This document shows, piece after piece, positions 8,597 through 17,495 of a stretch of 49,303 nt of DNA (within the stretch, counting starts at the first letter, position 1; each line of letters opens with the position of its first letter). The position numbers were made by a program, and so were the translations under genes. Source of the stretch: Alphaproteobacteria bacterium. Its GTDB lineage: Bacteria > Pseudomonadota > Alphaproteobacteria > Rhizobiales > Xanthobacteraceae. The notes under the pieces were generated by a model. It was not told where the DNA came from and did no database searches. It was given only the letters and a program-made list of their open reading frames with translations. The stretch spans positions 18,298 to 67,600 of the forward strand of contig JAPLPD010000101.1 in assembly GCA_026400395.1 (NCBI GenBank), read 5' to 3'.

Positions 8597-9649
8597 TTAA
8601 CCGGCCGCTTTGATCGCTTGCAGATGCTCTTTCAGCACGGCCGGGATTTCTTCCGGCGGGATGCGGCCGAAGCCACAATAGGCGGCGAGGCCGAACTCCG
8701 GCAGATACTTCCGCGCCATCGCGATGCGCTCGTTGAAGCCGTCCATGTTGTGGATGACGCCGAGATAGACGCGCGCGCCCTTTGGCTTGAGGTTCTTCAG
8801 AGGGGCGAAGAACTCTTCTTTCACGCCGGGGAGTATCGGAAGGTGAATCCAGTCCACGCGGCGGCCGGAGGCTTCGATGATGCCGTTGGCGAGATCAACC
8901 GCCGCCGACAGGTCTGGCGGCGCGAAGCGCGGCCAGCCGCCGAGCGTGCCGAAGCAGAGATGGTAGCCGAGTTCGACGGTCTCGGGGATGCCTCGGTTCA
9001 GCGCACGGAACTGCGCGACGTTTCTCTCGATTTTGTCTTCGGTGCTGGTGCTTTCAACCGCGCCGTAGACATCCTGAAGTTCGGTCGAGCAGTCCCATTG
9101 GATTGCAAGGTCTTCGTTCGGGATGTGTTTGACGATGGTGGCGACCTCGGCGGCGAGCGCTTCGGTAAAGCCTGGCCGGATTTTTGCGACATCGGCCTTG
9201 TTCGGAAAAATGCGCGGCGGCAATGCGCTGACCACGGAGGCGAGCGAGACCTGGAAGCGCAGGTGCTTCGGCAACTCGCCCTTGTCGCGCAGAGTCTTGA
9301 ACACGAAATATGAATTGATTGCATCGCGGGCATAGCCGACGCGCCAGCCGGCGTCGCCGAAACGGACCTTGTCGACGCCGTCCTTGACCTTGAACCACCA
9401 CGCGTCCTTGGCGTTGCGCGGGTTCAGCCGCTCGACGCCATCCTCGGGCGCCGGCCGCTGCACGGTTTCGAGCTGCGGATGGCCGGACAGCACCTGATAG
9501 TGGATGCGGCTGATCCAGTGCTTGCGCGGGCCGACCTCGCCGTCCGGCATCGTCTTCAGTGCCGCGCCAAGCGGCTTGCCGAAATCGCGGAACACCTGTT
9601 CCGGCGTGTCGAGGGGGATGCTGCCGACCAGGAGGACGTCTTGTTGCAT
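8597..9649 (-). CDS. MetE C-terminal-like (UROD/MetE superfamily) protein of unknown substrate
   Basis: 350 residues forming a single TIM-barrel-type domain like the catalytic half of cobalamin-independent methionine synthase. The zinc site can be followed: a His-x-Cys (YHLCFG) in the second half and a late Cys near the C-terminus (AYCGFG). The N-terminal folate-binding half of true MetE is missing, so methyltetrahydrofolate-dependent methionine synthesis is unlikely. A thiol-directed alkyl transfer or C-S lyase role is possible. It is upstream of, and probably in an operon with, a Bug solute-binding protein, which hints at use of an imported compound. It is distantly related to the protein at 26511. 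Confidence 0.7.
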   Translation of the reverse strand: MQQDVLLVGSIPLDTPEQVFRDFGKPLGAALKTMPDGEVGPRKHWISRIHYQVLSGHPQLETVQRPAPEDGVERLNPRNAKDAWWFKVKDGVDKVRFGDAGWRVGYARDAINSYFVFKTLRDKGELPKHLRFQVSLASVVSALPPRIFPNKADVAKIRPGFTEALAAEVATIVKHIPNEDLAIQWDCSTELQDVYGAVESTSTEDKIERNVAQFRALNRGIPETVELGYHLCFGTLGGWPRFAPPDLSAAVDLANGIIEASGRRVDWIHLPILPGVKEEFFAPLKNLKPKGARVYLGVIHNMDGFNERIAMARKYLPEFGLAAYCGFGRIPPEEIPAVLKEHLQAIKAAG

Positions 9650-9700
9650 GCGGGCGCTCCGTTTCCGGGCGGGACCGTAGCAGGGACTTGTCCGGCTGTT

Positions 9701-11590
9701 CTAGTGCTCGAGTCCCCGCGTGATCAGCCGCGCCAGCCGCTCGGAGAAGCTTTTGGCGTCGCTCGGCGCCTCGCCGTCGAGCACGCGCGCTTCGTCGAAC
9801 AACAGGTGGGCGGCGTCCTCCTTGAACGATCGGTCGTCGTCGCCGAGCGCCGCCAGCGAAGCGACCAGGCTGTTGCGCGGATTGATTTCCAGCACCGGCT
9901 TTTGCGCCGGCAGCGCGCGGCCCGACCCGGCCAGCAGCTTTTCCAGCGACCGGTCCGGCCCGCTGTCGGAGGCGACCAGGCACACCGCGCTGTCGGTGAG
10001 GCGGTCGGACGCGCGCACATCGGACACCGCATCGCCGAGAGTGAGCTTCACGAAGGCGATGAAGTTGGTGACCGCCTCGTTGGTCTCCGGTTTGGGTTCG
10101 TCCTTGGCGTTGAGCAGGGGGATCGCCGCGAGGTCGGCCGCGCCCTGGGTGACCGATTTCAGCTTCTTGCCGTCGAACGATGGCATCGCGCTGGTCCACA
10201 GGCTATCGACCATCTCGGATAGCAGGAGCACCTCGATGCCACGGGCACGGAAGCCTTCAAGGTGGGGGGAGGTCTCGATCTGGGCGAGGTTGTCGCCGGC
10301 GATGTAGTAGATCGCGGTCTGGTTCGGCTTCAGGGACGCGGCGATGTCCTTGAGGCTTCGCCGGACTTCGGTGGAGGCGGTGGTGCGGAAGCGCGCCAGC
10401 TTGAGCAGCGTGTCGCGCCGCTCGTAGTCCTCGTAGATGCCCTCCTTGATGACGGGACCGAACACGTCCCATATTTTTCCGTACGCCTCGGCGTCGCTGT
10501 CGGCGAGCTTTTCGAGGTCGCCCAGAACGCGGCCGGTCACACTCTTCTTGATCGCGGCGAGGATCGGGCTTTGCTGGATCATCTCGCGCGACAGGCTCAG
10601 CGGCAGATCGGCGGAATCCACGAGGCCGCGCACGAAGCGCAGATACCGCGGTAGGATTTCCGCGTCGTCGGTGATGAAGACGCGTTTGACGTACAGCTTC
10701 ATGCGGCCTTTGCGCTCGTTGTCGTAAAGGTCGAACGGGCGCGCGGTCGGAACGAAGGCGAGGGCGGTGAATTCGTGCCGGCCCTCGGCGCGGAAGTGCA
10801 CCGTTATCGCCGGCTCGTCGAAATTGCCGAAGTTGCGGTAGAAGTCGGTGTATTCCTCGGGCTTGATCTCCGAACGCGGCCGGGTCCAGAGCGCCGCGCC
10901 GTCGGCCAGTTCGTCGGCCTCGGCGCCGGGCTTCTCGACGATGGCGATCGGCACCGGCACGTGGCCGGAATTCGCGCGCACGATCCGTTCGATGTTGAAG
11001 CGCTCGGTGTAGGACTTGGCGTCCTCCAGCAGATGCAACATGACGCGGGTGCCGCGCGTCAGGTCCGCGGCGTCTGCCGCCGGCTCGACCGTGTAGCTGC
11101 CCTTGCCGTCGGACGACCAACGCCAGGTCTCCTCGCTGCCGGCGCGGCGCGAGATGACTTCGACATGGTCGGCGACCATGAAGGCCGAATAGAAGCCGAC
11201 GCCGAACTTGCCGATCAGGGTGGCGCTCTCGCCGGACTTGGTGGCCTCGAGCCGCTCCATGAACGCCTTGGTGCCGGATCTCGCGATGGTGCCGAGCGAC
11301 TCGACCAGATCGGCGCGGCTCATGCCGATGCCGTTGTCCTCGATGGTGAGCATCTTCGCGTCGGCGTCGAGCTTGATGGTGATGCGAGGCTTTGCGTCGT
11401 CGGTCAGCAGCGAGGGCGTGGCGATCGCCTCGTAACGGAGACGCTCGCAGGCGTCGGCGGCGTTAGAAATCAATTCGCGAAGGAATACATCCTTGTCGGA
11501 GTAGACCGCGTGCACCATCAGGTGCAGCAGGCGGGAGACGTCGGCTTCGAAGGGGCGGCTTTCCGGCTTGGTGTCGGCAGTGGTTGTCAT
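9701..11590 (-). CDS. htpG: Molecular chaperone HtpG (Hsp90)
   Basis: 629 residues from the ATG at 11590 (a TTG at 11599 is also in frame), typical family length. The N-terminal GHKL ATPase domain shows ELISNAADACERLRYE, DNGIGM and GKFGVGFYSAFMV. The middle domain has the catalytic-loop region SADLPLSLSREMIQ. The C-terminal dimerisation domain ends without the eukaryotic EEVD motif. It is a cytosolic ATP-dependent chaperone that remodels client proteins with DnaK. A heat-shock-like promoter lies just upstream. It is transcribed alone. Confidence 0.97.
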   Translation of the reverse strand: MTTTADTKPESRPFEADVSRLLHLMVHAVYSDKDVFLRELISNAADACERLRYEAIATPSLLTDDAKPRITIKLDADAKMLTIEDNGIGMSRADLVESLGTIARSGTKAFMERLEATKSGESATLIGKFGVGFYSAFMVADHVEVISRRAGSEETWRWSSDGKGSYTVEPAADAADLTRGTRVMLHLLEDAKSYTERFNIERIVRANSGHVPVPIAIVEKPGAEADELADGAALWTRPRSEIKPEEYTDFYRNFGNFDEPAITVHFRAEGRHEFTALAFVPTARPFDLYDNERKGRMKLYVKRVFITDDAEILPRYLRFVRGLVDSADLPLSLSREMIQQSPILAAIKKSVTGRVLGDLEKLADSDAEAYGKIWDVFGPVIKEGIYEDYERRDTLLKLARFRTTASTEVRRSLKDIAASLKPNQTAIYYIAGDNLAQIETSPHLEGFRARGIEVLLLSEMVDSLWTSAMPSFDGKKLKSVTQGAADLAAIPLLNAKDEPKPETNEAVTNFIAFVKLTLGDAVSDVRASDRLTDSAVCLVASDSGPDRSLEKLLAGSGRALPAQKPVLEINPRNSLVASLAALGDDDRSFKEDAAHLLFDEARVLDGEAPSDAKSFSERLARLITRGLEH

Positions 11591-11626
11591 GGCAGTCAAG
11601 AGTCCCCAGGGATTGCAACGGCTTCC

Positions 11627-11654
11627 AGATGGCGAGAAAGCCGTGCGAGTTCAA
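11627..11654 (-). promoter_or_regulatory. Putative RpoH (heat-shock) promoter of htpG
   Basis: On the minus strand, TTGAA (11654-11650) is followed after 15 bases by CGCCATCT (11634-11627). This resembles the sigma-32 boxes CTTGAA and CCCCATnT, with a spacer one or two bases longer than the E. coli optimum. The start codon lies about 37 bases downstream. Confidence 0.35.
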
Positions 11655-11817
11655 AAGCATCGACGAGACAGGTATGGCTTCGGACGGCGCGGCGGCGGGT
11701 TCAACCCCAGAGTATCGGCAAGGCTCTGGAATTTCATACGTAATTTTGGTCTGTGACCTTTCGCACTTCAAGCTTTGACGGCCGGCGCGCAATCTCGAAA
11801 CAACACAGGAGGTAGCC

Positions 11818-12060
11818 ATGCCCCGACCGTTCACCAAGGACCCCACCGCGTTCTTCTCTGTCGTCGGCGTTCCTTATATCAGCGAACACCACGCCATGGA
11901 CTTCCCCGTCCGCGAACGCCGGACCGACGATCAGCGACCGCGCACGCTGGAAATCGGCTTTGCAACGATCTGCGTGGGCTTCTGCACGGTGATGCTCGGC
12001 GTTCCGCTGTTCGCAAGCGACGGCGCGGCGCGGTTGGTCGAGGTCGCCTTCGCGCGGTGA
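11818..12060 (+). CDS. Small hypothetical membrane protein
   Basis: 80 residues with a strong AGGAGG site 5 bases upstream of the ATG, which argues for real translation. Residues ~43-65 (IGFATICVGFCTVMLGVPLF) form one plausible transmembrane helix after a charged stretch (RERRTDDQRPR). No family was recognised. It is divergent from htpG and convergent with the Crp/Fnr regulator gene. Confidence 0.6.
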   Translation: MPRPFTKDPTAFFSVVGVPYISEHHAMDFPVRERRTDDQRPRTLEIGFATICVGFCTVMLGVPLFASDGAARLVEVAFAR

Positions 12061-12101
12061 AATGGAATCGCCGGGCGGTGTTGCCGTCCGACTTCAAGGC
12101 G

Positions 12102-12788
12102 TCACTCTTCCTGAACCTTGTGCATCAGTTCTGGCACGTTGTTCAGAACGAACGCGCCCCGCCGCTTGGTCAGAAGCCCCGCGCGCTCCAAAGCCTTCAA
12201 CTCGCGCGCCACCATTTCGCGCCGGGTGCTGACCCGCGCGGCGATGTCGGAATGCACCGGCGGCGGCGACACAATGGCGCGGCGTTGGTCGGTCGGATCG
12301 GGCCGCGACCGCCGCAACAACTCAGCATAGATCCGGTTCTTGACGTGCATCGAGCTGAATTCATTGACCCGCTGGTCGAGCGTGCGAATGCGGGTGACAA
12401 GCTGAAACAGCAATTGCTCGGCGACATCGGGATATTTGCGGATGATCTCGCGGAACGTGACCGCCGGCATGCGTGCGATGGTGGCGTCGGTGATGGCAAG
12501 GATTCCTGCCGACCGCGGTTGTCCGTCGATCGCGGACATTTCGCCGAAATAGCCGCCGGCCTCGATGTCGCCCAGGATGATTTCACGGTCCGGCGACGGC
12601 GTGATCAGCACCTGCACCACTCCGCTGGTCAGGAAATAGATGTCGGTGCCGATGTCATTCTGCTCAAGCAGCCATTCCTTGGGATGAGCATGGCGCCACT
12701 GGCAGCGGCGGTCGAACTCCTCCCGGTCCTTGCGCTCGATCGAGCGCAACAACCCGACCTTCTCCAAGGTCTCATGTGCCTTCGCCAT
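12102..12788 (-). CDS. Crp/Fnr-family transcriptional regulator
   Basis: 228 residues from the ATG at 12788, chosen because GGGAG lies 7 bases upstream (a GTG at 12812 is in frame). The N-terminal cyclic-nucleotide-binding-like beta-roll has the phosphate-binding-cassette-like GGYFGEMSAIDGQPRSA at about residues 69-85. A long dimer helix follows, then a C-terminal winged HTH (SDIAARVSTRREMVARELKALERAGLL). There is no FNR-type Cys cluster, so oxygen sensing through Fe-S is unlikely. The cassette Arg-Ser before Ala is compatible with cAMP or another nucleotide. Target genes are unknown; it is divergent from the flavin monooxygenase gene. Confidence 0.9.
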   Translation of the reverse strand: MAKAHETLEKVGLLRSIERKDREEFDRRCQWRHAHPKEWLLEQNDIGTDIYFLTSGVVQVLITPSPDREIILGDIEAGGYFGEMSAIDGQPRSAGILAITDATIARMPAVTFREIIRKYPDVAEQLLFQLVTRIRTLDQRVNEFSSMHVKNRIYAELLRRSRPDPTDQRRAIVSPPPVHSDIAARVSTRREMVARELKALERAGLLTKRRGAFVLNNVPELMHKVQEE

Positions 12789-13010
12789 CGGATCACTCCC
12801 AGATGAGGACACTCTAGCAAACTATACCGAAGTTTCGGCGTCCGGTCTCCGGAAAGCGGGGGGTGATTGGCGTTCATTGGAGGTTGTCCCGCCGGTGTCC
12901 TGAAATGGCTCATTTGCCGCGCAATGGCCGGGTCGACCTCTGCAAAACCGGCCCGGCTCATGCGCGGGCGGGTGGCTTTTGTGTCCGGCGCGGCATGCTA
13001 ACAATAGCGC

Positions 13011-14276
13011 ATGGATGTGATCGTCATTGGCGGCGGGATCGGCGGGCTGACGCTCGCGCTGGCGTTGCACGCCTCGGGGAAGGCGCGCCGCGTTCGCGTG
13101 TTCGAGGCCGCGAGCGAAATGCGCGCGCTCGGAATCGGCATTCATATCGGCTCGCACGCGATGAAGGAACTGAGCGCGCTCGGGCTTGAGGACGCTCTGG
13201 TCGCCACCTCCAGCCAGCCGGAGGACTACGCCTTCTTCACCCGCCACGGACAACTCGTCTACCGGCGGCCGTTCGGCAAGGCGGCGGGCCATCCTTATTC
13301 GCACCTCACGCTGCTTCGTCCCGACCTGCAGCGGGTGATGCTGACGGCGGTGCGCGAACGGATCGGCGCCGGGAATTTCACCGTCGGCCATCGCTGCACC
13401 GGCGTAGAGCAGAGCGGCGGGCGCGTCACCGCGAATTTCAGTGGTCCCGACGGCAAGGCGTTGCCGCCCGCGGAGGGCGATCTCCTGGTCGCCTGCGACG
13501 GCATCCATTCGGCGGTCCGCAAGCAGTTCTATCCCGGCGAAGGCCCGTTCTGTTTTCGCGGCTGCAATCTCTGGCGCGGCACCACGCTGCGGAAGCCCTT
13601 TCTCACCGGCGCCAGCATCGCCCGCATCGGCGCGCGGAATTCAACGATGCTGATCAATCCGCTGCGCAGCACCATCGACGCCGACGGAAACCAGCTCATC
13701 AACTGGGTATGCGAGATCGAGGGCGATGTGGCGGTGCCGGTCGATTGGAACAAGCCGGCGCGGGTGGAGGACTTCTTTGCCAACTTTCAGGACTGGACGT
13801 TCGACTGGATGGATGTACCGTCGCTGATCCGGGGAGCCGATCAAATCCTGTCCTATCCGATGGTGGACCGCGATCCACTGCCGCGCTGGAGTTTTGAGCG
13901 AGTGACGTTGCTGGGCGACGCCGCGCATCCGATGTATCCGCAGGGCGGCAACGGGGGCGCGCAGGCGATCCTCGATGCTGCGGCGCTGGCGCTGCTGCTG
14001 CAGACCGAGAGCGACCCGGTGTCGGCCCTGAAGGCGTATGAGGACTCGCGGTTGCCGGCGACCAGCAAGATCGTCGTGCAGAATCGCACCGCGCCGCCCA
14101 ACGTGATCCTCGATACGGTCGAGCAGCGCACCGGCGGAAAGCGTTTTGACCGGCTGGACGATGTCATCACGCAGGATGAGATGAAGGCGATCTTCGAGGG
14201 CTATCAAAAGGTCGCTGGCTATCAGATGCGACAGGATACACGAGGTTCGTCATCGCCAGGCCAGGCCGGGCGATGA
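13011..14276 (+). CDS. FAD-dependent aromatic monooxygenase (PhzS/salicylate hydroxylase-like)
   Basis: 421 residues of the class A flavoprotein monooxygenase fold. The dinucleotide-binding GxGxxG motif is at residues 7-12 (VIGGGIGGLTLALAL), the DG motif is LLVACDGIHSAVRKQF, and the GD motif is GDAAHPMYPQGGNGGAQAI. The family inserts one oxygen atom into an aromatic ring using NAD(P)H and O2. The sequence style is nearest to the PhzS-like 'flavin-dependent oxidoreductase' group. The substrate is unknown. It precedes the GlcG-like gene by 25 bp, so the two may be co-transcribed. Confidence 0.88.
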   Translation: MDVIVIGGGIGGLTLALALHASGKARRVRVFEAASEMRALGIGIHIGSHAMKELSALGLEDALVATSSQPEDYAFFTRHGQLVYRRPFGKAAGHPYSHLTLLRPDLQRVMLTAVRERIGAGNFTVGHRCTGVEQSGGRVTANFSGPDGKALPPAEGDLLVACDGIHSAVRKQFYPGEGPFCFRGCNLWRGTTLRKPFLTGASIARIGARNSTMLINPLRSTIDADGNQLINWVCEIEGDVAVPVDWNKPARVEDFFANFQDWTFDWMDVPSLIRGADQILSYPMVDRDPLPRWSFERVTLLGDAAHPMYPQGGNGGAQAILDAAALALLLQTESDPVSALKAYEDSRLPATSKIVVQNRTAPPNVILDTVEQRTGGKRFDRLDDVITQDEMKAIFEGYQKVAGYQMRQDTRGSSSPGQAGR

Positions 14277-14301
14277 CGTTGGAAAGTCAGGGAGAATGAC
14301 A

Positions 14302-14730
14302 ATGGCAGACACGGCCCCATCGCTGAAGCTCACCTTCGAGGGTGCGCAGAAGCTGCTAACCGCGGCGATTGCAAAGGCGAACGAGTTGAATGTCCCGCAA
14401 TGCATTTGCATCGTCGACAACGGTGGCCATCTGCTGACCATGGGCCGGATGGATGGTGCTTTCGCGATGTCCATCGAAACCGCATTTCGCAAAGCCAAGA
14501 CGGCGGCTTCTTACGGCATCCCGACCGGCGGCATCACGCCGGCGCTGGAAATCAAGCTGGCGCTCGGCACCGACGGCCAGCGCATCAATCTCCTGGGCGG
14601 GCTGCCGGTGATCGTGGACGGCAATGTCATCGGCGGCATCGGTGTGGGCTCCGGCACCGGCGAGCAGGACCGCGAGGTAGCGGCGGCGGCGCTCGGCGCG
14701 ATCGCCGGGGCGAAGCGGTTTACGTTCTAG
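14302..14730 (+). CDS. GlcG/HbpS-family heme-binding-like protein
   Basis: 142 residues. The ATG at 14302 has GGGAG at proper spacing; an ATG six bases earlier sits too close to it. The family fold shows in AKANELNVPQCICIVDNGG, MDGAFAMSIETAFRKAKTA, GLPVIVDGNVIGGIGVGSG and the C-terminal QDREVAAAAL. Relatives are HbpS (extracellular heme binding) and GlcG, often next to oxidoreductases as accessory proteins. There is no signal peptide, so it is cytosolic. Its TAG stop overlaps the opposite-strand stop of the amidohydrolase in a shared CTAG. Confidence 0.88.
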   Translation: MADTAPSLKLTFEGAQKLLTAAIAKANELNVPQCICIVDNGGHLLTMGRMDGAFAMSIETAFRKAKTAASYGIPTGGITPALEIKLALGTDGQRINLLGGLPVIVDGNVIGGIGVGSGTGEQDREVAAAALGAIAGAKRFTF

Positions 14731-16232
14731 TTTTCCTTGCGGCCGACGTAGCGTTCGAGGCCCGTCACGACCTTCCATGCCGCGCGATTGCCTTCGAGCA
14801 ATGGCGGAATGAGGTCGGCGCTTTTCTGCGCGAGTGCAGCCACCTCGCGGCGCAGGGCGGGGGAGAGATCCGCCGCCTCCGCCGCGAGCGCGGCTTCGTC
14901 CACGGTGACGAGCTTGCCGTCGCGGACAACGGGGCGGCCGGCGACGAACACGGTTTCGACGGCGCGGCCGGCTTCGGCGAACACGATCTGCCGCGCCGCG
15001 CTGTTGAGCGGCACGAAGGCCGGCTCGTTGAGATCGAGGATCATCATGTCGGCTGCCATGCCGGGCTTCAGCGCGCCGGCCTGGCCTTCGAGGCCGACGG
15101 CTTTGGCGCCGTTCAGCGTCGCGGCGCGAAGCGCATAGGCCGCGTCGATCTGATGCGGGTCGGGCGAAGTGATCGCCGGCAGCAGGCACAGCATCCGCAT
15201 GGCGATGAAGATGTTCTGCGTCTCGGCGCAACTGTAGTTGTCGCAACCGAGCGCAATGCCGATGCCGGCCTTGTGCAGATCGATGATCGGGGCGGCGCCA
15301 CTTTTGAGTTTCAGATTGCTGATCGGGTTGTGCACCAGCCGCGCGCCGTTTTCGGCCAGCATGGCGATGTCGGAGGGGGAGAGCCAGACGCCGTGCACGA
15401 GGTTGAGCCGGTCGTTCATCAGTCCGGCGCGGGAGAGCATTTCGAGCAGCGAGGTGGACTGCACGCGCGCGGCGGCGGCCTGCGGCCGGGTCTCGTAGAC
15501 ATGGGTGAACACCGGCAGGTTGTGCTCGCTGGAAAGCGCGGCGAGTCCCTCCAGCAGTTCCGGCGAACAGCGTTGTGGCGCCGACGGCGTGATCGCCCAG
15601 GTGGTCAGCGGCCGCGGTTTCTTGCCGAGGCGGCGCATTTGGCCTGTGATGAAGTCCAGTTCCTGCTTGGCCGGCCGGCTGGTGCCGATCAGGCGCGCGC
15701 GGATCGCCTCCGGCACCGCCGCCATCAGCGGCGCGATGTCGAGAGCGGCGCGGTCGCGCGCGGCCAAGCCCAACACAACGCGGATACCGGCTTCGTCGTA
15801 GGCCGACAAGATGGTGTCGAGATACTCGTCCTCGGCGGGAACGAGGGTCAGGAAGTCCTGCACCGTGGTGATACCATTGCGCAGCATTTCCGCCGCGCCG
15901 ATCAGGGTGCGGATTCGCACCTCGCGGTGAGTGCGCTTGCCGTAGCTCGCGGCGTTGGTGTGCAACGCCCAGATGTCGAAGGGCATTTCCTCGAACATGC
16001 CCTTCATCATCGCGTCGTGCGAATGGTAGTGCGCGTTGATGAAACCGGGAGCCACCAGTTTGTTGGCGGCTTCGATCACCTCGACGTCCGGTTCGGGATC
16101 GATGTGGGGGTGAACGCGTTCGATTTTGCCGCCGTCGATCAGAATGTCGGCGACCGCGGGCTGGTGGACGTCACCTTCGTGGCTGTAGACACGGCCGCCG
16201 CGAATCAGAAACCGTTTCGATTGCTCGGGCAT
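14727..16232 (-). CDS. TRZ/ATZ-family amidohydrolase (cytosine/guanine/MTA deaminase-like)
   Basis: 501 residues of the metal-dependent amidohydrolase superfamily, subtype III. Metal ligands are recognisable: HYHSHD at about residue 67 (the HxH pair), a His in FTHVYE, a His in LVHGVWLS and an Asp in GCDNYSC. Relatives hydrolyse amino-heterocycles (guanine, hydroxyatrazine, 5'-methylthioadenosine). The N-terminal 'RGGRVYSHEGDVHQPAVADI' beta segment and the C-terminal 'FVAGRPVVRDGKL' close the small beta-domain. The substrate is unknown. It is downstream of a Bug receptor gene in the same direction with a large palindrome between, so uptake and hydrolysis of one compound is a reasonable guess. 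Confidence 0.88.
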   Translation of the reverse strand: MPEQSKRFLIRGGRVYSHEGDVHQPAVADILIDGGKIERVHPHIDPEPDVEVIEAANKLVAPGFINAHYHSHDAMMKGMFEEMPFDIWALHTNAASYGKRTHREVRIRTLIGAAEMLRNGITTVQDFLTLVPAEDEYLDTILSAYDEAGIRVVLGLAARDRAALDIAPLMAAVPEAIRARLIGTSRPAKQELDFITGQMRRLGKKPRPLTTWAITPSAPQRCSPELLEGLAALSSEHNLPVFTHVYETRPQAAAARVQSTSLLEMLSRAGLMNDRLNLVHGVWLSPSDIAMLAENGARLVHNPISNLKLKSGAAPIIDLHKAGIGIALGCDNYSCAETQNIFIAMRMLCLLPAITSPDPHQIDAAYALRAATLNGAKAVGLEGQAGALKPGMAADMMILDLNEPAFVPLNSAARQIVFAEAGRAVETVFVAGRPVVRDGKLVTVDEAALAAEAADLSPALRREVAALAQKSADLIPPLLEGNRAAWKVVTGLERYVGRKEN

Positions 16233-16248
16233 GCTCGTCTCCAGTGTT

Positions 16249-16288
16249 CAATTGCATCATCGCGCATAAACGCGCGAAGATGCAATTG
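16249..16288. repeat. 40-bp imperfect palindrome between Bug receptor and amidohydrolase genes
   Basis: Outer arms CAATTGCATC and GATGCAATTG (10 bp perfect), then an A/A mismatch, then inner arms TCGCGC/GCGCGA around the loop ATAAAC. It lies 17 bases upstream of the amidohydrolase start and 36 bases past the Bug stop (minus-strand order). No T-run follows. It could be an operator, or an RNA stem-loop setting the relative expression of the two genes. Confidence 0.6.
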
Positions 16289-16323
16289 CTCACGGAATAA
16301 GCACATGAATACGAACCGGAGTT

Positions 16324-17352
16324 CTACTTCTCCGTATAGGCTGCCCGGACCTTCTCAAGGATGTCCGGCTTGATCGCGGCGACCTCGGCCACGAACCTCT
16401 GGAGTTCTTCGCCGGGGATCGGACCGACCGTGAGCTGCATTTTCTGCGCCTCGGCCAGGAAATCGGCATCCTTCATGGTGGCGTCGAATGCGCGGCGAAG
16501 CGCCTCCACCCGGTCTTTCGGGACATTCGGCGCGGTGAAGAACGATGTTCCGATTTCGGCGGCATTGACCACGGCGCTGAGCACCTGACGTTCCTCGTCG
16601 TTGCGCGCGAGTTCAACCACCGTCGGGACGTCCTGCAACTCGGGATGCTTCTTCACCGCGAACTGCACGAGCACGTTGATCTTCTTCTCCGGACGCCAGT
16701 CCGGATGGGCGACCTTCACCGACGTCCACGACGTCGAATGACCCTCGACTTCGCCGCGCTCGACCGCGAGCTGGGCGTCGTTCGAGCCCTTGTAGCCCAT
16801 GATCAGCTTGAACTTGGTGCCAAGCACCCGGTTCATCACCGTCGGGTAGATCGACACCGTCGAACCGACCCCGGTGCCCGACAATTTGGCCTCGGTCTTG
16901 AAGGCGTCGGCCACTGTCTTCACCGGCGAGGTGTGCCAGGTGAACACCATGTTGATCAGCGAGTCGATCCGGCCGATCCAGTTCAACTCTGCGGTCTTGA
17001 ACCGCACGCCCTGGCTGCCGAGCATCTCGTCGAGCGGCGAGGTTGGCGCGCCGATACCGAGTACGGTGCCGTCCTTCGGCGCGACGCCGTAGACATAGGC
17101 GAGGGTGAGGAACGATCCGGCGCCCGGCCGGTTCTGCGGCACCACTGTCGGATTGCCAGGAATGTGCTTGCCGAGATGACGGGAGAGCAGCCGCGCGTAG
17201 ATGTCGTTGCTGCCGGCCGGCGGATAGCCGATGGCCAGCTCGATCTGCTTGCCCTTGTAGAATTGCTCCGGCGTCTGCGCAGCGGCGGGGCCGCCCGCGC
17301 ATGCAACGGAGACAAGCGCGGCCAATGCGGCCGCGTTGCGTATGCGTATCAT
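16324..17352 (-). CDS. Bug-family (TTT) substrate-binding protein
   Basis: 342 residues from the ATG at 17352, where a Sec signal peptide begins (IRNAAALAALVSVACAGGPAAAQ). The open frame continues upstream but reads as non-coding. Mature features: FYKGKQIELAIGYPPAGSNDIYARLL, PGNPTVVPQNRPGAGS, and a second lobe with GVGSTVSIYPTVMNRVLGTKFKLIMGY. This belongs to the longer Bug subgroup whose N-terminus reads 'GYPPAGSND' rather than 'PFPAGGxxD'. It is an orphan receptor without tctAB nearby, placed upstream of the amidohydrolase gene. Confidence 0.9.
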   Translation of the reverse strand: MIRIRNAAALAALVSVACAGGPAAAQTPEQFYKGKQIELAIGYPPAGSNDIYARLLSRHLGKHIPGNPTVVPQNRPGAGSFLTLAYVYGVAPKDGTVLGIGAPTSPLDEMLGSQGVRFKTAELNWIGRIDSLINMVFTWHTSPVKTVADAFKTEAKLSGTGVGSTVSIYPTVMNRVLGTKFKLIMGYKGSNDAQLAVERGEVEGHSTSWTSVKVAHPDWRPEKKINVLVQFAVKKHPELQDVPTVVELARNDEERQVLSAVVNAAEIGTSFFTAPNVPKDRVEALRRAFDATMKDADFLAEAQKMQLTVGPIPGEELQRFVAEVAAIKPDILEKVRAAYTEK

Positions 17353-17495
17353 GGTGTCCTCGGCGTTTCCTGCTTGCCGCGGCCGTTGGATCGGCCGGTC
17401 GGCGGCCATCCATAGCGCATTCCGGCGCGGGCGTGCAGCGCCGACGGAGCCGCATTGCGCCCCGCCCGGCGCGCGGCGCGATCGGATCGCCGAGT

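Noticed and set aside
14400-16373. 657-codon plus-strand open frame
   Set aside because: Opposite the amidohydrolase, whose metal motifs are clear; the plus-strand product has no recognisable fold.
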